64,000 bases of DNA from Burkholderia sp. PAMC 26561 (GCF_001557535.2 NZ_CP014306.1:1798001-1862000); one strand, 5' to 3'; counted from the stretch's first letter, positions 1-10,075 are shown. Notes: a model not told the origin generated them from the sequence alone. Made by a program: numbers and translations.

Positions 1-37
1 CTTCTGGCAGGTCGGCAAATTCCTTTTGGTCGGACAT
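1..37 (-). CDS. 5' end of a divergent gene, partial, unidentified
   Basis: On the minus strand an ATG at 37-35 opens a frame reading MSDQKEFADLPE before the window ends. Only 12 codons are visible, so the product cannot be identified. It would be divergent from glnE with about 210 bases between them. No clear Shine-Dalgarno sequence precedes it. The intergenic stretch holds a 7-bp hairpin (99-105 pairing with 111-117). In related genomes a large YhdP-type envelope protein often lies beside glnE, but nothing here confirms that. Confidence 0.35.
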   Translation of the reverse strand, partial: MSDQKEFADLPE

Positions 38-245
38 GCGGCGGCGGATCGGCGATATGGTAGGTTTTCGAGATTTGACGTTGAAATGTAACACAGCGCG
101 CAGTTCAAAAAACTGCGGAGAGACGCTACGATGCGCCCGCTGAGCCGCGCCGGATGGACCTTTCCCGTCTTCTGCGCACTTTGTTACAAAAGCCCCGGCA
201 ACGAGCCGGACATGTTTGCAGAGCAATGACCGAGCCCGACTTTCC

Positions 246-3032
246 ATGACCGAAGCATCCTTGCTGAGTTCCAGCGCCTCCAACTACGCGGCGCGCCTCT
301 ACGCCGCGCGTCCCGAACTGCCGGCGCACATCGCGCAATGGTCGAAGGCGCCGGTCCGGCGCGCGTGGATCGAGGAGCGTCTGGACGCGTTGTGCGACGT
401 GTGTGCAGGCGGTGCCCGGTTCGATGAAGCCCGGCTCAAGACCGCGTTGCGCAGGCTTCGTGGAGAGGTTTTCTGCACGGTGATGGAACGCGATCTGGCT
501 GGTCTCGCCGACGTCGCGGAAGTCACCGGCGCCATGACCGACCTCGCGGAGCTGACCATTCGGCGGGCGTTGGCGGTTTTGTCGGCGGATCTGGAGACCA
601 CCTTCGGCGAGCCGCGCGGACAGGACGGACAGCGCCTGACGTTGGGCGTTGTCGGCATGGGAAAACTTGGCGGACGCGAGTTGAACGTGTCATCGGATAT
701 CGACCTGATCTTCGTTTATGAGGACGATGGCGAGACGACGGGCGGGGAACGCGCGGCTTTATCGACGCAAGAATATTTCACGCGGCTTGGGCGCAAGCTG
801 ATCGGCGCGCTGGCTGAAGTGACGGAAGATGGCTATGTGTTTCGTGTCGATATGCGCCTGCGTCCGAACGGCGATGCCGGTCCGCTGGCCTGCGGACTCG
901 GCATGCTCGAAGAGTATTTTTACGTGCAGGGCCGCGAATGGGAGCGCTATGCATGGATCAAGGGGCGGCTGGTTTCCGAGGGCGAAAGCGAAGCGGCGCA
1001 ACGGCTCGCCAGGCAACTCGAGGCGCTGTCCACGCCATTCATATACAGGCGGTATCTGGACTACGGCGTGATCAGCGCGATCCGGTCGCTGCATGTCCAG
1101 ATTCGCCAGGAAGCACAGCGCCGTGCGTCCATGCGCCCCGATAAGGCCGACGACATCAAGCTCGGCCGCGGCGGAATCCGGGAGATCGAATTCAGCGCGC
1201 AAGTTTTCCAGTTGATCCGGGGCGGCCAGCTTGCCGATCTGCGGATTCGTCCGACTTTGTCCGTGCTGGAGAAAGCCGTGGCGTACGGACTGATCGCGCC
1301 CGCCGTCTGCGCCGAGCTCACCGAGGCATACCTCTTCCTGCGTAAGCTCGAACACCGCTTGCAATATAGAAACGATGCACAGACGCACGCCATGCCGGTC
1401 TCGCCGGAGGACCGCGCGGTGCTTGCCGAAACAATGGGCTTCGCCAGTTACGAAGCGCTCAAGGACGCGCTGGAAGCGCATCGGGCGCGCGTCGAATATC
1501 AATTCGACCAGACTTTCGCCGACAAGGTGAACGGCGACGGCGGTTGCGGCGTGGCGGAGGATTCGGCGGCTTCGTGGGTCTGGAGCAGCGCGCTCGCCGA
1601 CGACAGCGCTGAGGAACAACTGCGCGAACGCGTGACGGAACTTGGATTTACCGATGCCCCCGCCGTGCTCGCGCGCTTGCGCAGCGTGTGGACATCGACA
1701 CGATACGAAGGCCTGCCCGAGCGCAGCCGCGAACGCTTCGACATCATTGCGCAACGCGCGCTCGAAGCCGCGCAGCGAGCGCAACCGCCCGAGCGGCGCG
1801 GCGACACGATCGCGCGGTTGTTCGATTTGCTCGAAGCGGTCAGCCGGCGCGGCGCGTATCTCGCGCTCCTGACCGAATATCCGGCCGCGCTGGAGCGGGT
1901 GCTGGCGGTGCTGGGTGCATCGCGCTGGGCCGCGGGATATTTGATCCGCCATCCGCAACTCCTGGATGAATTGCTTGACGACGAAGTCATTTCCAGCCCG
2001 TTCGACTGGCAGGAATTCCGCACGACCTTGCGCGCGCAAATGGCCGCCGCCGATGGCGCCGAACAGCAAATGGACCTGCTGCGCCACGCGCACCAGGCCG
2101 AAGTGTTCCGCATTCTGCTGATTGATCTGAGCGGCAAGATCACGGTCGAGCACGTGAGCGACCTGCTGTCGGCGCTGGCCGATGCCGTGCTCGATGTCAC
2201 CATCGAAACGGTCTGGGCGCAGTTTCCGAAGCGGCATCGAGAGGTGCCCCGCTTTTCTGTGATCGCATACGGGAAACTCGGCGGCAAGGAGCTGGGTTAT
2301 GCGTCGGACCTGGATTTGATCTTCCTCCACGACGACCCCGACGATTCCGCCAGCGATATCTACGCCATGTTCGCTCGCCGCCTCGTGACGTGGCTCACCA
2401 CGGCGACCGGCGCCGGCACCTTGTTCGACGTTGATCTGCGCCTGCGTCCAAACGGCGAATCCGGTCTGCTGGTGACGAGCGTGGAGTCGTTCCGGCGCTA
2501 TCAGATTCGTGAAGGCGATGCCGCGAATACGGCGTGGGTCTGGGAACATCAGGCTTTGTCGCGCGCACGTTATTGCGCCGGCGATGCCGAAATTGGCGCG
2601 CGCTTCGAAGAGATTCGCGCCCACGTCCTGACCATGCCGCGCGACGCCAATGCCCTCGCTCAGGAGATCGTCGCGATGCGCGAGCGCGTGTACGCCGGCC
2701 ATCCGAACAAGAGCAAGCTCTTCGACCTGAAGCACGATCGCGGCGGGATGGTGGATATCGAGTTCATCGTGCAGTTCTGGGTGCTGCTGCACTCACGCGA
2801 GGACGGCGAGTTCGTGCGCAATCTCGGCAATATCTCCCTGCTGGGACATGCCGCGCGCTTTGGCGTGATGAGTGACGAAGAAGCGGAAACGGTGGCGGCG
2901 GCTTATCGGCGGTACAGGAAGTTGCAGCACACGCTGCGGCTAGATGGCATGGAAAAGGCGCGGGTCGAGCCAGACGTGGTCGCAGCCGAGAGGGAGGCAG
3001 TGAGCGGGCTTTGGGCGCGGGTGTTTGGGTAG
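246..3032 (+). CDS. glnE: GlnE, glutamine synthetase adenylyltransferase/deadenylase
   Basis: GlnE adds and removes AMP on glutamine synthetase in response to PII proteins, matching ammonia assimilation to nitrogen supply. The 928-residue protein has the expected two nucleotidyltransferase halves. Each carries a GKLGG motif followed by a paired-Asp metal-binding motif: SSDIDLIF near residue 150 (deadenylase half) and ASDLDLIF near 685 (adenylylase half). Each half ends in a helical GlnD-adjacent region. I chose the ATG at 246; an in-frame TTG at 216 would add ten residues but is a poorer start. The gene stands alone, with no cotranscribed downstream gene. Confidence 0.95.
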   Translation: MTEASLLSSSASNYAARLYAARPELPAHIAQWSKAPVRRAWIEERLDALCDVCAGGARFDEARLKTALRRLRGEVFCTVMERDLAGLADVAEVTGAMTDLAELTIRRALAVLSADLETTFGEPRGQDGQRLTLGVVGMGKLGGRELNVSSDIDLIFVYEDDGETTGGERAALSTQEYFTRLGRKLIGALAEVTEDGYVFRVDMRLRPNGDAGPLACGLGMLEEYFYVQGREWERYAWIKGRLVSEGESEAAQRLARQLEALSTPFIYRRYLDYGVISAIRSLHVQIRQEAQRRASMRPDKADDIKLGRGGIREIEFSAQVFQLIRGGQLADLRIRPTLSVLEKAVAYGLIAPAVCAELTEAYLFLRKLEHRLQYRNDAQTHAMPVSPEDRAVLAETMGFASYEALKDALEAHRARVEYQFDQTFADKVNGDGGCGVAEDSAASWVWSSALADDSAEEQLRERVTELGFTDAPAVLARLRSVWTSTRYEGLPERSRERFDIIAQRALEAAQRAQPPERRGDTIARLFDLLEAVSRRGAYLALLTEYPAALERVLAVLGASRWAAGYLIRHPQLLDELLDDEVISSPFDWQEFRTTLRAQMAAADGAEQQMDLLRHAHQAEVFRILLIDLSGKITVEHVSDLLSALADAVLDVTIETVWAQFPKRHREVPRFSVIAYGKLGGKELGYASDLDLIFLHDDPDDSASDIYAMFARRLVTWLTTATGAGTLFDVDLRLRPNGESGLLVTSVESFRRYQIREGDAANTAWVWEHQALSRARYCAGDAEIGARFEEIRAHVLTMPRDANALAQEIVAMRERVYAGHPNKSKLFDLKHDRGGMVDIEFIVQFWVLLHSREDGEFVRNLGNISLLGHAARFGVMSDEEAETVAAAYRRYRKLQHTLRLDGMEKARVEPDVVAAEREAVSGLWARVFG

Positions 3033-3047
3033 TACGAGTAGCGGCGT

Positions 3048-3386
3048 TTACTTGACCAGGCGAATCGGGCTCGCTTTGTACTCAGCTACCGTTTCGTCAT
3101 TGGTCAGCAAGGTGATGCCCTCGACCGTTGCTTGCGCAATCAGCAGCCGATCGAATAGATCTTTGTGGTGGTCGGGCAAGTTGGCGACTGCCGCAGTGTG
3201 CGCGCTGCTGATCACCAATTCGATGTAGCCATTGTCCAGCAGCGCCCGGCGAAACAGATGCGGATCGACTTTGAAGTCGGGTCTTCCCAGCCCGTTCTTG
3301 ATTGCCACTTCCCAGACGCTGGCCGCACTGAAGAGTAGTTCGTTTTCCTCATCCTCAATAAGCTCCTTGGCCTTAGCTAACTTAGG
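3048..3386 (-). pseudogene. 5'-truncated vapC-like PIN toxin remnant
   Basis: The minus-strand frame encodes the middle and C-terminal parts of a VapC-family PIN-domain RNase. It contains SAASVWEVAIKNGLG, then HKDLFDRLLIAQA, then a LLTND motif, all typical of the family. Homology runs back to PKLAKAKELIED, but an in-frame TAA at 3387-3389 stops it. The N-terminal segment with the first catalytic Asp (the LLDTH region) is absent. The only internal start is a GTG at 3308-3306, giving 86 residues against the usual ~130. No antitoxin gene is adjacent. The remnant lies directly behind recN and reads in the same direction. It is almost certainly non-functional and looks like debris of a lost VapBC module. 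Confidence 0.75.
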
Positions 3387-3435
3387 TTAGTCTGCCACGA
3401 GCGCAAATCGTTGAGTTTTAATGCTACGCGCTGAT

Positions 3436-5091
3436 TCACGCCGCCAGCATTTCCTTCGCGTGCTTGCGCGTGGTGGCCGTGATCTCGAGTCCGCCCAGCA
3501 TGCGTGCGACTTCTTCCACGCGCTTCGATTTATCCAGAGGCGTAACCGTGCTGACCGTACCGCCCGATGAATCGCCGGCTTTCGCCACCTGGAAGTGATG
3601 ATCGCCGCGCGCCGCGACTTGCGGCAAGTGCGTGACGCACAGCACTTGCCGGTCGCGTCCAAGTTGATGGAGCAACCGCCCGACGACTTCCGCTACGCCG
3701 CCGCCAATTCCCGTGTCCACTTCGTCGAAAATCAACGTGGGCGTCGGGCTCGCCGTGCTTGCAATCACCGCCAATGCCAAACTGATCCGCGCGAGTTCCC
3801 CGCCCGATGCAACCTTCGCCAGCGGCCGCAGCGTCACGCCGGCGTGACCGGCCACGCGGAACTCGATCTGCTCGAGCCCGTACGCGCCGCCTTCGGCGAG
3901 CGGCACGAGCGCGACCTCGAAGCTTCCGCCGGCCATCGATAATTCCTGCATCCCCTGCGTAACCGCCTTGCCGAGCGACTTCGCGGCCTTTGCGCGCGCC
4001 TTCGACAACACCGTCGCTTCAGCCAGATAAGCTTCCTTCGCCTTCGTCACGGCGGCGCGCAACGCGTCGAGATCGGCGGCGGCGTCGAGCGCGGCCAACT
4101 GGCGGCGGCGCTCCGCATGTTCCTCGGGCAACGCCTCCGGCTGCATGCGGAACTTGCGCGCGGCCGAATGCAACTGATCCATCCGATGCTCGACCTGCGC
4201 CAGACGGTTCGGATCGAGTTCCAGCCGCTGCGCGTAATGCGACAGCGAATACGACGCCTCCTGCAACTGGATCTCGGCGGGTTCGAGCGACGCCAGGACA
4301 TCGGCAAGTGCGGGATCGATATCAGCGAGACCACGCAGCTTCGACACGATCACGGCAAGTTGCGTGATCATGGCTTCGTCGGATTCGGACAGCGCGTTCA
4401 GCGCGCCTTGCACGCCATCGATCAAACTGGCCGAATGCGATAACCGGTGATGCTCCCCGCTGACATCTTCCCATTCGCCGGGCTGCGGCGAGAGCTTGTC
4501 GAGTTCGCTCAGTTGCCACGCCAGGCGCTCCCGCTCCAGTTGCAACTCGCGGTCGCGGTTTTGCGCGAGTTCCACCGCGTGCGCAGCGTCGCGCCAGACC
4601 CGATGTGTCCGCGCCACTTTCTGCGCGGTTTCGAGCAGGCCGGCGTGGGTATCGAAGAGTTCGCGTTGCGCGTCAGGACGCATCAGCAATTGATGCGCGT
4701 GCTGGCCGTGAATGTCGACGAGCATTTCGCTCAGCTCGCGCAACTGCACGAGCGTGGCCGGCGTCCCGTTGATGAACGCTCGCGAGCGGCCGCCGGAATC
4801 CACGACGCGCCGGAGCATCACCGTGTCGCCGTCGCCGGTTGCGAGCGCATGTTCGTCGAGCCACTGCACGACCTGCGCGTGCGTTGAAAACTCCGCGGTG
4901 ATATCGGCGCGTGCCTCACCCGTACGCACGATGCTCGCGTCGGCGCGGGCGCCAAGCGTAAGTGCAAGGGCATCGATAAGAATCGATTTCCCCGCGCCGG
5001 TTTCACCCGAAAACACGGTGAAGCCGCGCTCGAACTCGAGGTCGAGCGCAGAAACAATGACGAAGTCCCGAATCGATAAATGACGGAGCAT
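3436..5091 (-). CDS. recN: RecN, DNA double-strand break repair protein
   Basis: RecN is an SMC-like ATPase that gathers broken DNA ends during recombinational repair. The 551-residue protein has Walker A GETGAGKS at 29-36 in the N-terminal half, a long central coiled coil, and the C-terminal signature and Walker B region (TLIFDEVDTGIGGG) near residue 450. Length is normal for the family. The start lies six bases after the nadK stop, so the two genes form a tight operon. A LexA site could not be recognised in front of nadK. Confidence 0.95.
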   Translation of the reverse strand: MLRHLSIRDFVIVSALDLEFERGFTVFSGETGAGKSILIDALALTLGARADASIVRTGEARADITAEFSTHAQVVQWLDEHALATGDGDTVMLRRVVDSGGRSRAFINGTPATLVQLRELSEMLVDIHGQHAHQLLMRPDAQRELFDTHAGLLETAQKVARTHRVWRDAAHAVELAQNRDRELQLERERLAWQLSELDKLSPQPGEWEDVSGEHHRLSHSASLIDGVQGALNALSESDEAMITQLAVIVSKLRGLADIDPALADVLASLEPAEIQLQEASYSLSHYAQRLELDPNRLAQVEHRMDQLHSAARKFRMQPEALPEEHAERRRQLAALDAAADLDALRAAVTKAKEAYLAEATVLSKARAKAAKSLGKAVTQGMQELSMAGGSFEVALVPLAEGGAYGLEQIEFRVAGHAGVTLRPLAKVASGGELARISLALAVIASTASPTPTLIFDEVDTGIGGGVAEVVGRLLHQLGRDRQVLCVTHLPQVAARGDHHFQVAKAGDSSGGTVSTVTPLDKSKRVEEVARMLGGLEITATTRKHAKEMLAA

Positions 5092-5097
5092 GGGTGT

Positions 5098-6000
5098 TTA
5101 GAGTTTCGAAACGTCTTCGTGCGAAGGATATTCGTTCCAGTGCAGCTTCTTGCGCAGCGTGGCGTAATGGCTATAACCCACCGGATGCAACACTGGCACG
5201 GTATGCCGCGATCGCCGCACTTCGATTGTGTCGTTCAGCTCGACGGCAGTGAATGACTGCATGTCGAAGTTCACGTTCACATCACGCCCGCCGATGATCT
5301 GGATATCGACCTGGGAGTCGTCCGGCAGCACGATTGGCCGATTGGACAGCGAATGCGGCGCAATGGGTACGAGCACGAATCCCCCCAGTTGCGGGTGAAG
5401 AATGGGTCCGGAGGAAGACAGCGCGTAGGCGGTCGAACCGGTTGGCGTCGCCACGATCAGTCCGTCCGAGCGCTGGTTGTACATGAAGCGCCCGTCCACG
5501 GAAACACGCAGTTCCGCCATGCCCGAAAAGCCGCTTCTGTTCACCACTACGTCGTTGAACGCCAGCGCGTGGTAGATCGGCTGGCCGTCCCGGACAATGC
5601 GCGCTTCGAGCAGGGTCCGCTCTTCGCGCTCGAAACTGCCTCCCAGCATTTGCGGAACGAGTTCCTGCATTTCGGCAAGCGTAATGTCCGTGATGAAGCC
5701 GAGCCGACCGTGGTTCACGCCGATCAGAGGCGTCCGGTACGGCGCCAGTTGCCGCCCGAGGCCAAGCATGGTGCCGTCGCCGCCCAGCACGACCGCGACG
5801 TCCGCGCGCGCGCCGATCTCGGGCGTGGTCAACGCCGGATAATCGGTCACGCCGACTTCCTGCGCCGTATCGGCTTCGAACACGACGTCGAAGCCGCGCT
5901 TCGCGATGCAGGCGGCGAGCGCCGTCAACGGCTCCCTGATGCCGGGCGTATTGTTGCGCCCTACGAGCGCGACGGTCTTGAATTGGGTGCCAATATCCAT
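5098..6000 (-). CDS. nadK: NAD kinase
   Basis: This ATP-dependent NAD kinase makes NADP, the only de novo route to this cofactor. The 300-residue protein has the diagnostic GGDG motif at 73-76 followed by TMLGLGRQL. It also has the NHGRLGF segment and the [15 protein letters not shown] nucleotide-binding motif. It is first in the nadK-recN operon and divergent from hrcA across 242 bases. Confidence 0.95.
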   Translation of the reverse strand: MDIGTQFKTVALVGRNNTPGIREPLTALAACIAKRGFDVVFEADTAQEVGVTDYPALTTPEIGARADVAVVLGGDGTMLGLGRQLAPYRTPLIGVNHGRLGFITDITLAEMQELVPQMLGGSFEREERTLLEARIVRDGQPIYHALAFNDVVVNRSGFSGMAELRVSVDGRFMYNQRSDGLIVATPTGSTAYALSSSGPILHPQLGGFVLVPIAPHSLSNRPIVLPDDSQVDIQIIGGRDVNVNFDMQSFTAVELNDTIEVRRSRHTVPVLHPVGYSHYATLRKKLHWNEYPSHEDVSKL

Positions 6001-6242
6001 GGCGGCATTACACCATAGGTGAGTGTCGAAAAGAACCGCGGGCCGCGTCGGGATTACCTTTGGACCCGATCCGGCTTGTTACCGGGGCTGTCCCGTTACG
6101 GTAAGGTCCGGCGCGGCAGTTAATTCTCGTTAGAATGATGTGCAACATGAATTGATGACGGACGAATGAAAAAGGGCGGGTTGCTCTTGTTCCTCCAGTC
6201 ACCGCGTTCGCTGCTCCAACCACGTTGAGCTAAAATTTCCCC

Positions 6243-7259
6243 ATGCTAGACCCACGTGCCCAGACCCTCCTCAAAACGCTGATCGAGCGATATATCGCAG
6301 AAGGTCAGCCGGTCGGTTCTCGCACGCTGTCGCGTTACTCCGGCCTCGAGCTCAGTCCCGCCACCATCCGCAACGTGATGTCGGACCTGGAGGACCTCGG
6401 GCTGGTGGTGAGTCCCCACACGTCGGCGGGCCGGATTCCCACGCCACGCGGCTATCGGCTCTTCGTGGATACCATGCTGACCGTCGAAACCACCGACGAC
6501 GAAGCCATGACCTCCGCGGTCAAGATCAAGCTGCAAGGCGGCGAACCGGCAAAGATCGTGGCTGCTGCCGCGAGCGTTCTTTCTAACCTCTCTCAATTCG
6601 CGGGCGTCATTCTCACGCCGCGCCGCAGCCATATGTTCAAGCAGATCGAGTTCATGCGGCTGTCGGACAAACGCATTCTGCTGATCATCGTCACACCCGA
6701 AGGTGACGTTCAGAACCGCATCATGGCGACCCAGCGTGACTATTCGCCGTCGCAACTCACCGAGGCGTCGAATTACATCAACGCGAATTTCGCTGGCTTG
6801 TCCTTCGACGAAGTACGCCGCCGACTTCGCGAGGAAATCGACGCGCTTCGCGGCGACATGACAACGCTGATGCAGGCAGCGGTGGCCGCGAGCGTGGACG
6901 AGACCGATCCCGGCGAGACCCTGCTGATTTCCGGCGAACGCAATCTGCTGGAAGTGGCGGACCTCTCCTCCGACATGGCGCGGCTGCGCAAGCTTTTCGA
7001 CGTATTTGATCAAAAGACGAGTCTCCTTCAATTACTCGACGTGTCGAGCCACGCCCAGGGCGTGCAGATATTCATTGGCGGCGAGTCGAATCTCGTGCCG
7101 ATCGAGGAAATGAGCGTGGTGACCGCGCCATACGAGGTGAACGGGAAGATCGTCGGCACGCTCGGTGTAATCGGACCTACACGCATGGCGTACAACCGCG
7201 TCATTCCAATCGTCGATATCACCGCGCGGCTCTTGTCCCTCTCGCTCAGTCAACAATAA
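6243..7259 (+). CDS. hrcA: HrcA, heat-inducible transcription repressor
   Basis: HrcA binds CIRCE operators and represses class I heat-shock genes, with GroEL as corepressor. The 338-residue protein has the N-terminal winged-helix region (motifs [20 protein letters not shown] and [13 protein letters not shown]) and the C-terminal GAF-like domain ending [15 protein letters not shown]. The ATG at 6243 follows an AT-rich TAAAAT element a few bases upstream. I see no CIRCE motif (TTAGCACTC-N9-GAGTGCTAA) before hrcA, grpE or dnaK, so its targets probably lie elsewhere, for example groESL. Confidence 0.95.
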   Translation: MLDPRAQTLLKTLIERYIAEGQPVGSRTLSRYSGLELSPATIRNVMSDLEDLGLVVSPHTSAGRIPTPRGYRLFVDTMLTVETTDDEAMTSAVKIKLQGGEPAKIVAAAASVLSNLSQFAGVILTPRRSHMFKQIEFMRLSDKRILLIIVTPEGDVQNRIMATQRDYSPSQLTEASNYINANFAGLSFDEVRRRLREEIDALRGDMTTLMQAAVAASVDETDPGETLLISGERNLLEVADLSSDMARLRKLFDVFDQKTSLLQLLDVSSHAQGVQIFIGGESNLVPIEEMSVVTAPYEVNGKIVGTLGVIGPTRMAYNRVIPIVDITARLLSLSLSQQ

Positions 7260-7354
7260 GCCGGTTCCGAAGGGGGAAAATCCCGCAATCCCCCGTCCGA
7301 CAACTCATCTTGCCCCGTGCGAAGCCGCCGCGCCACTAGGCCGATCGGCCGATG

Positions 7355-7381
7355 TTGCGTTCCGAAACGCGCCGCTATAAT
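7355..7381 (+). promoter_or_regulatory. Putative sigma70 promoter of hemH
   Basis: A perfect TATAAT lies at 7376-7381, 41 bases before the hemH ATG. TTGCGT at 7355-7360 is a possible -35 box, but its spacing of 15 bases is short. The -10 box is the stronger evidence. Confidence 0.5.
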
Positions 7382-7422
7382 GGGTTTTACTCAATCACGC
7401 TGGCTTGCCGAGCTTCTCTTAT

Positions 7423-8490
7423 ATGCGCTACGACCTCGAGTTGCCCTCGCAGCCTTCCGCTTCGCATCGCGTTGCCGTGCTGCTGATCAACCTCGGCACG
7501 CCGGACGCGCCCACGCCGAAAGCGGTGCGCAAGTACCTCGCCCAGTTCTTGTCGGACCCGCGCGTGGTGGAGATTCCCGCAATTGCGTGGCAGGTCATCC
7601 TGCGCCTGGCAATCCTGCCGTTTCGCGGCCGTGCGTCGGCGAAGAAATACGCTCAGGTCTGGTTGCCGGAAGGCTCGCCGCTGCGCGTCTATACGGAAAA
7701 GCAGGTCGAGGGGCTACGGCGACTCTTTGCCGTGAACGACTACCATGTAATCGTCGATTACGCGATGCGCTACGGTTCGCCAGGCATTCCTGCGATGCTG
7801 AACCAGCTCAAGCTGGAAGGCGCTGAGCGCGTGTTGCTCGTGCCCATGTACCCGCAGTATTCGTCATCGACCACGGCAACCGCCTTTGACGATGCGTTCA
7901 ATGCGTTGCGGCGCGTACGTAATCAGCCGGAATTGCGCACGATTCGCCATTACGCAGACCATCCGGCGTATATCGGCGCGTTGGTCGAGCAGGTTCGCGA
8001 ATACTGGCGCCAGCACGGGCAGCCGGACTTCGCTTCGGGCGACAGACTGGTGCTCAGCTTTCATGGCGTTCCCAAACGGACGATGGACCTCGGCGATCCG
8101 TATCACGACCAGTGTCAACAGACGGGTTCATTGTTGATGGCGGCACTCGGGCTTTCGCCGGTCGAATGCCGCGTGACATTCCAGTCGCGGTTTGGTCCCG
8201 CTGAATGGTTGCAACCGTACACGGCTCCTACGCTCGCCGAACTGGGCGCCGCCGGTGCGAAGCGCGTTGACGTGTTCTGCCCGGGCTTCACGTCGGATTG
8301 CCTGGAAACGATCGAAGAAATCGGCATTGAAGTGCGCGATGACTTCCTGAAGGCCGGCGGCAAGGAGTTTCACCGGATCCCCTGCTTGAATGCATCGCCG
8401 GCGTGGATCAAGGCGCTCGGGGAAATCGTCGCGCAGCATCTGCAAGGCTGGCCGGTTCAGACGCCACAAGCCTTGAGCGCCGCTGCATAA
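7423..8490 (+). CDS. hemH: Ferrochelatase
   Basis: HemH inserts ferrous iron into protoporphyrin IX, the last step of heme synthesis. The 355-residue protein contains the family signature LSFHGVPKR with the catalytic His at 214. It also has LLINLGTP near the N-terminus, MRYGSP, the [10 protein letters not shown] segment, and the FQSRFG and [15 protein letters not shown] motifs in the C-terminal half. I chose the ATG at 7423 (MRYDLE); an in-frame TTG at 7405 is less likely. hslR starts ten bases after the stop, so the two are probably cotranscribed. Confidence 0.96.
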   Translation: MRYDLELPSQPSASHRVAVLLINLGTPDAPTPKAVRKYLAQFLSDPRVVEIPAIAWQVILRLAILPFRGRASAKKYAQVWLPEGSPLRVYTEKQVEGLRRLFAVNDYHVIVDYAMRYGSPGIPAMLNQLKLEGAERVLLVPMYPQYSSSTTATAFDDAFNALRRVRNQPELRTIRHYADHPAYIGALVEQVREYWRQHGQPDFASGDRLVLSFHGVPKRTMDLGDPYHDQCQQTGSLLMAALGLSPVECRVTFQSRFGPAEWLQPYTAPTLAELGAAGAKRVDVFCPGFTSDCLETIEEIGIEVRDDFLKAGGKEFHRIPCLNASPAWIKALGEIVAQHLQGWPVQTPQALSAAA

Positions 8491-8500
8491 GGTTCGAGCC

Positions 8501-8908
8501 ATGAACTACGCCATCTCAACCGATTCCAGCGCACGCCTTCGTATCGACAAATGGCTGTGGGCGGCGCGTTTTTTCAAAACGCGTTCGCTCGCAAGCGATG
8601 CCGTAGAGAAGGGTCGCGTGCGGATTGGCGGCGCGAACGTGAAGCCATCGAAGGACGTGCGGGTCGGCGATCTGGTGGAGATCGAAATCGAGCACGTGCT
8701 CTGGCAAGTGGACGTGGTGGGGATCTGTGAAGTACGCGGTCCGGCAACGGTTGCGCAGACGCTTTATAAGGAAACAGATTCAGGCCGGGAGAAGCGCGTG
8801 GCGGAGAGCGAGCGCAGAAAGACGTACCGGGAACCGGCGGCCGCGCTGCAAGGCCGGCCGACCAAACGGGACCGGCGAATTATCGACAAACTTTCAGGTG
8901 CTGACTAA
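8501..8908 (+). CDS. hslR: HslR, S4-domain ribosome-associated heat-shock protein
   Basis: HslR (Hsp15) binds 50S subunits that carry stalled nascent tRNA and recycles them after heat shock. This 135-residue protein has the S4 RNA-binding domain at about residues 13-75: RIDKWLWAARFFKTRSLA, then KGRVRIGG and VKPSKDVRVGD. A basic C-terminal tail follows, as in the family. It lies ten bases behind hemH. Its 3' end overlaps a small minus-strand ORF by 29 bases. Confidence 0.93.
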   Translation: MNYAISTDSSARLRIDKWLWAARFFKTRSLASDAVEKGRVRIGGANVKPSKDVRVGDLVEIEIEHVLWQVDVVGICEVRGPATVAQTLYKETDSGREKRVAESERRKTYREPAAALQGRPTKRDRRIIDKLSGAD

Positions 8909-9041
8909 ACAGGCTTTCCATGGTGGCGGACACGCCGCCATACTCCACGTTGTGATCGTTCACCGCGCCCGACATGCAGATAGTCGTTGTGCCGCCAACG
9001 AGTACCAATGCGACCACCGCAATAGCTAAGGTCAGTTTCAT
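8880..9041 (-). CDS. Small exported protein, unknown function
   Basis: A 53-codon ORF begins with ATG at 9041-9039. A strong Shine-Dalgarno (GAGGAG) lies five to six bases ahead of it, which fixes this start over an in-frame one further up. The N-terminus MKLTLAIAVVALVLVGG is a clean signal peptide or membrane anchor, followed by a short polar tail with two cysteines. I do not recognise the family. Its stop lies inside the last codons of the convergent hslR. The good ribosome site and signal sequence argue for a real gene. Confidence 0.55.
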   Translation of the reverse strand: MKLTLAIAVVALVLVGGTTTICMSGAVNDHNVEYGGVSATMESLFSQHLKVCR

Positions 9042-9101
9042 GGCACTCCTCGTGGCAACGCAAACGGCTCGAAATACGGACGCTGACATTGGCTCAACAG
9101 C

Positions 9102-9302
9102 TCACTTCAGCGAATAAACAACTTGGAATCTGGCTTTCGTAAGATTAGGGTTAACTAGTGCTTCCGAAGACATGATCGAAGTGTAGGTGACGTGATCGTC
9201 CGGCTCAATCTCAATCTGATCACCGGCTGAAAATGGTTGTAACGGGCCGTTTCCGGACTGTAGAAACGACGCCGAAAACCGCGTGCAACCCCTTGAAAAC
9301 GC
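9102..9302 (-). pseudogene. Start-less open frame, possible gene remnant
   Basis: The minus strand is open for 67 codons between TGA at 9305-9303 and TGA at 9104-9102. It reads as a plausible protein tail, for example AGDQIEIEPDDHVTY and LTKARFQVVYSLK, but has no usable initiation codon at its beginning. Just upstream, in the same frame, is a possible start (MLALKTYLRLA) cut off by the TGA. It may be the C-terminal part of a gene killed by a nonsense change. It lies upstream of the small exported ORF and overlaps the grpE promoter. I do not recognise a family. Confidence 0.3.
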
Positions 9303-9319
9303 TCACGCCAGCCTCAAGT
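9292..9319 (+). promoter_or_regulatory. Sigma32-like heat-shock promoter of grpE
   Basis: CTTGAAA at 9292-9298 is a perfect sigma32 -35 element. After 13 bases comes CCTCAAGT at 9312-9319, a fair match to the -10 consensus CCCCATNT. The element lies 178 bases before grpE and has the same 13-base spacing as the one before dnaK. Confidence 0.6.
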
Positions 9320-9496
9320 ACGTTTTCAGGGCAAGCATCGACGTGCCTCGATTCATTCGTGCTACCTGCCGATACAACCGTGGTGTTTTAGCAACGTTGG
9401 CGCGGCAGGTATCATCGGCAGCTTTCCGATGGATCGAAACCGCAACGGTGCTTTCGATTTCATCCGTTTTCATCCTTAGCAAAAATCTCAAGCGAC

Positions 9497-10075
9497 ATGG
9501 AAAACACGCAAGACAACTCCGCGAGCCAGAATTCCACGCCCGGCGACGAAACGGCGGCTCAACATACCCAGCAGCCGAACCCGGCAGACGCAGCTTTTGC
9601 GACGGAAGCGGGCGACGTGAACGAAACCGAAGCTCTGCTCGCCGAAGCGCAGGCCAAGGCTGCAGCGTTGCAGGAAGAGTTTCTGCGCGCGAAAGCCGAA
9701 ACCGAAAACGTGCGGCGCCGGGCGCAGGAAGACGTCCAGAAGGCGCATAAATTCGCGATCGAAAACTTTGCGGAAAACCTGCTTCCCGTGCTCGATAGCC
9801 TGGAAGCTGCGCTTGCGCACTCATCGACCGATCTTGCGAAAGTTCGCGAAGGCGTCGAGTTGACGCTGCGCCAGTTGACCGGTGCGCTTGAAAAAGGGCG
9901 CGTGGTCGAAATCAATCCGGTAGGCGAAAAATTCGACCCGCACCGTCATCAGGCGATTTCGATGGTTCCGGCCGACCAGGAAGCGAACACGGTCGTCACG
10001 GTGCTGCAAAAAGGCTACGTGATCGCGGACCGCGTCTTGCGACCGGCGCTCGTGACCGTCGCCGCGCCGAAATAG
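9497..10075 (+). CDS. grpE: GrpE, nucleotide exchange factor for DnaK
   Basis: GrpE releases ADP from DnaK and resets the chaperone cycle. The 192-residue protein has an acidic, Gln/Asn-rich N-terminal tail (1-45) and a long coiled coil. The beta-domain contains the family signature in [13 protein letters not shown] and [16 protein letters not shown]. It precedes the thioredoxin-like gene by 28 bases and lies behind a sigma32-like promoter. Confidence 0.96.
   Translation: MENTQDNSASQNSTPGDETAAQHTQQPNPADAAFATEAGDVNETEALLAEAQAKAAALQEEFLRAKAETENVRRRAQEDVQKAHKFAIENFAENLLPVLDSLEAALAHSSTDLAKVREGVELTLRQLTGALEKGRVVEINPVGEKFDPHRHQAISMVPADQEANTVVTVLQKGYVIADRVLRPALVTVAAPK

Noticed and set aside
759..2792. 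677-codon minus-strand open frame inside glnE
   Set aside because: It lies antisense to a perfect GlnE; high GC codon bias creates long antisense frames. The translation has no domain motifs.
6001..6242. CIRCE operator expected near hrcA
   Set aside because: No TTAGCACTC-like inverted repeat is visible in the nadK-hrcA gap.
7317..7826. 169-codon plus-strand frame overlapping the hemH start
   Set aside because: Wrong-frame reading of hemH, Arg/Ala-rich, without motifs.
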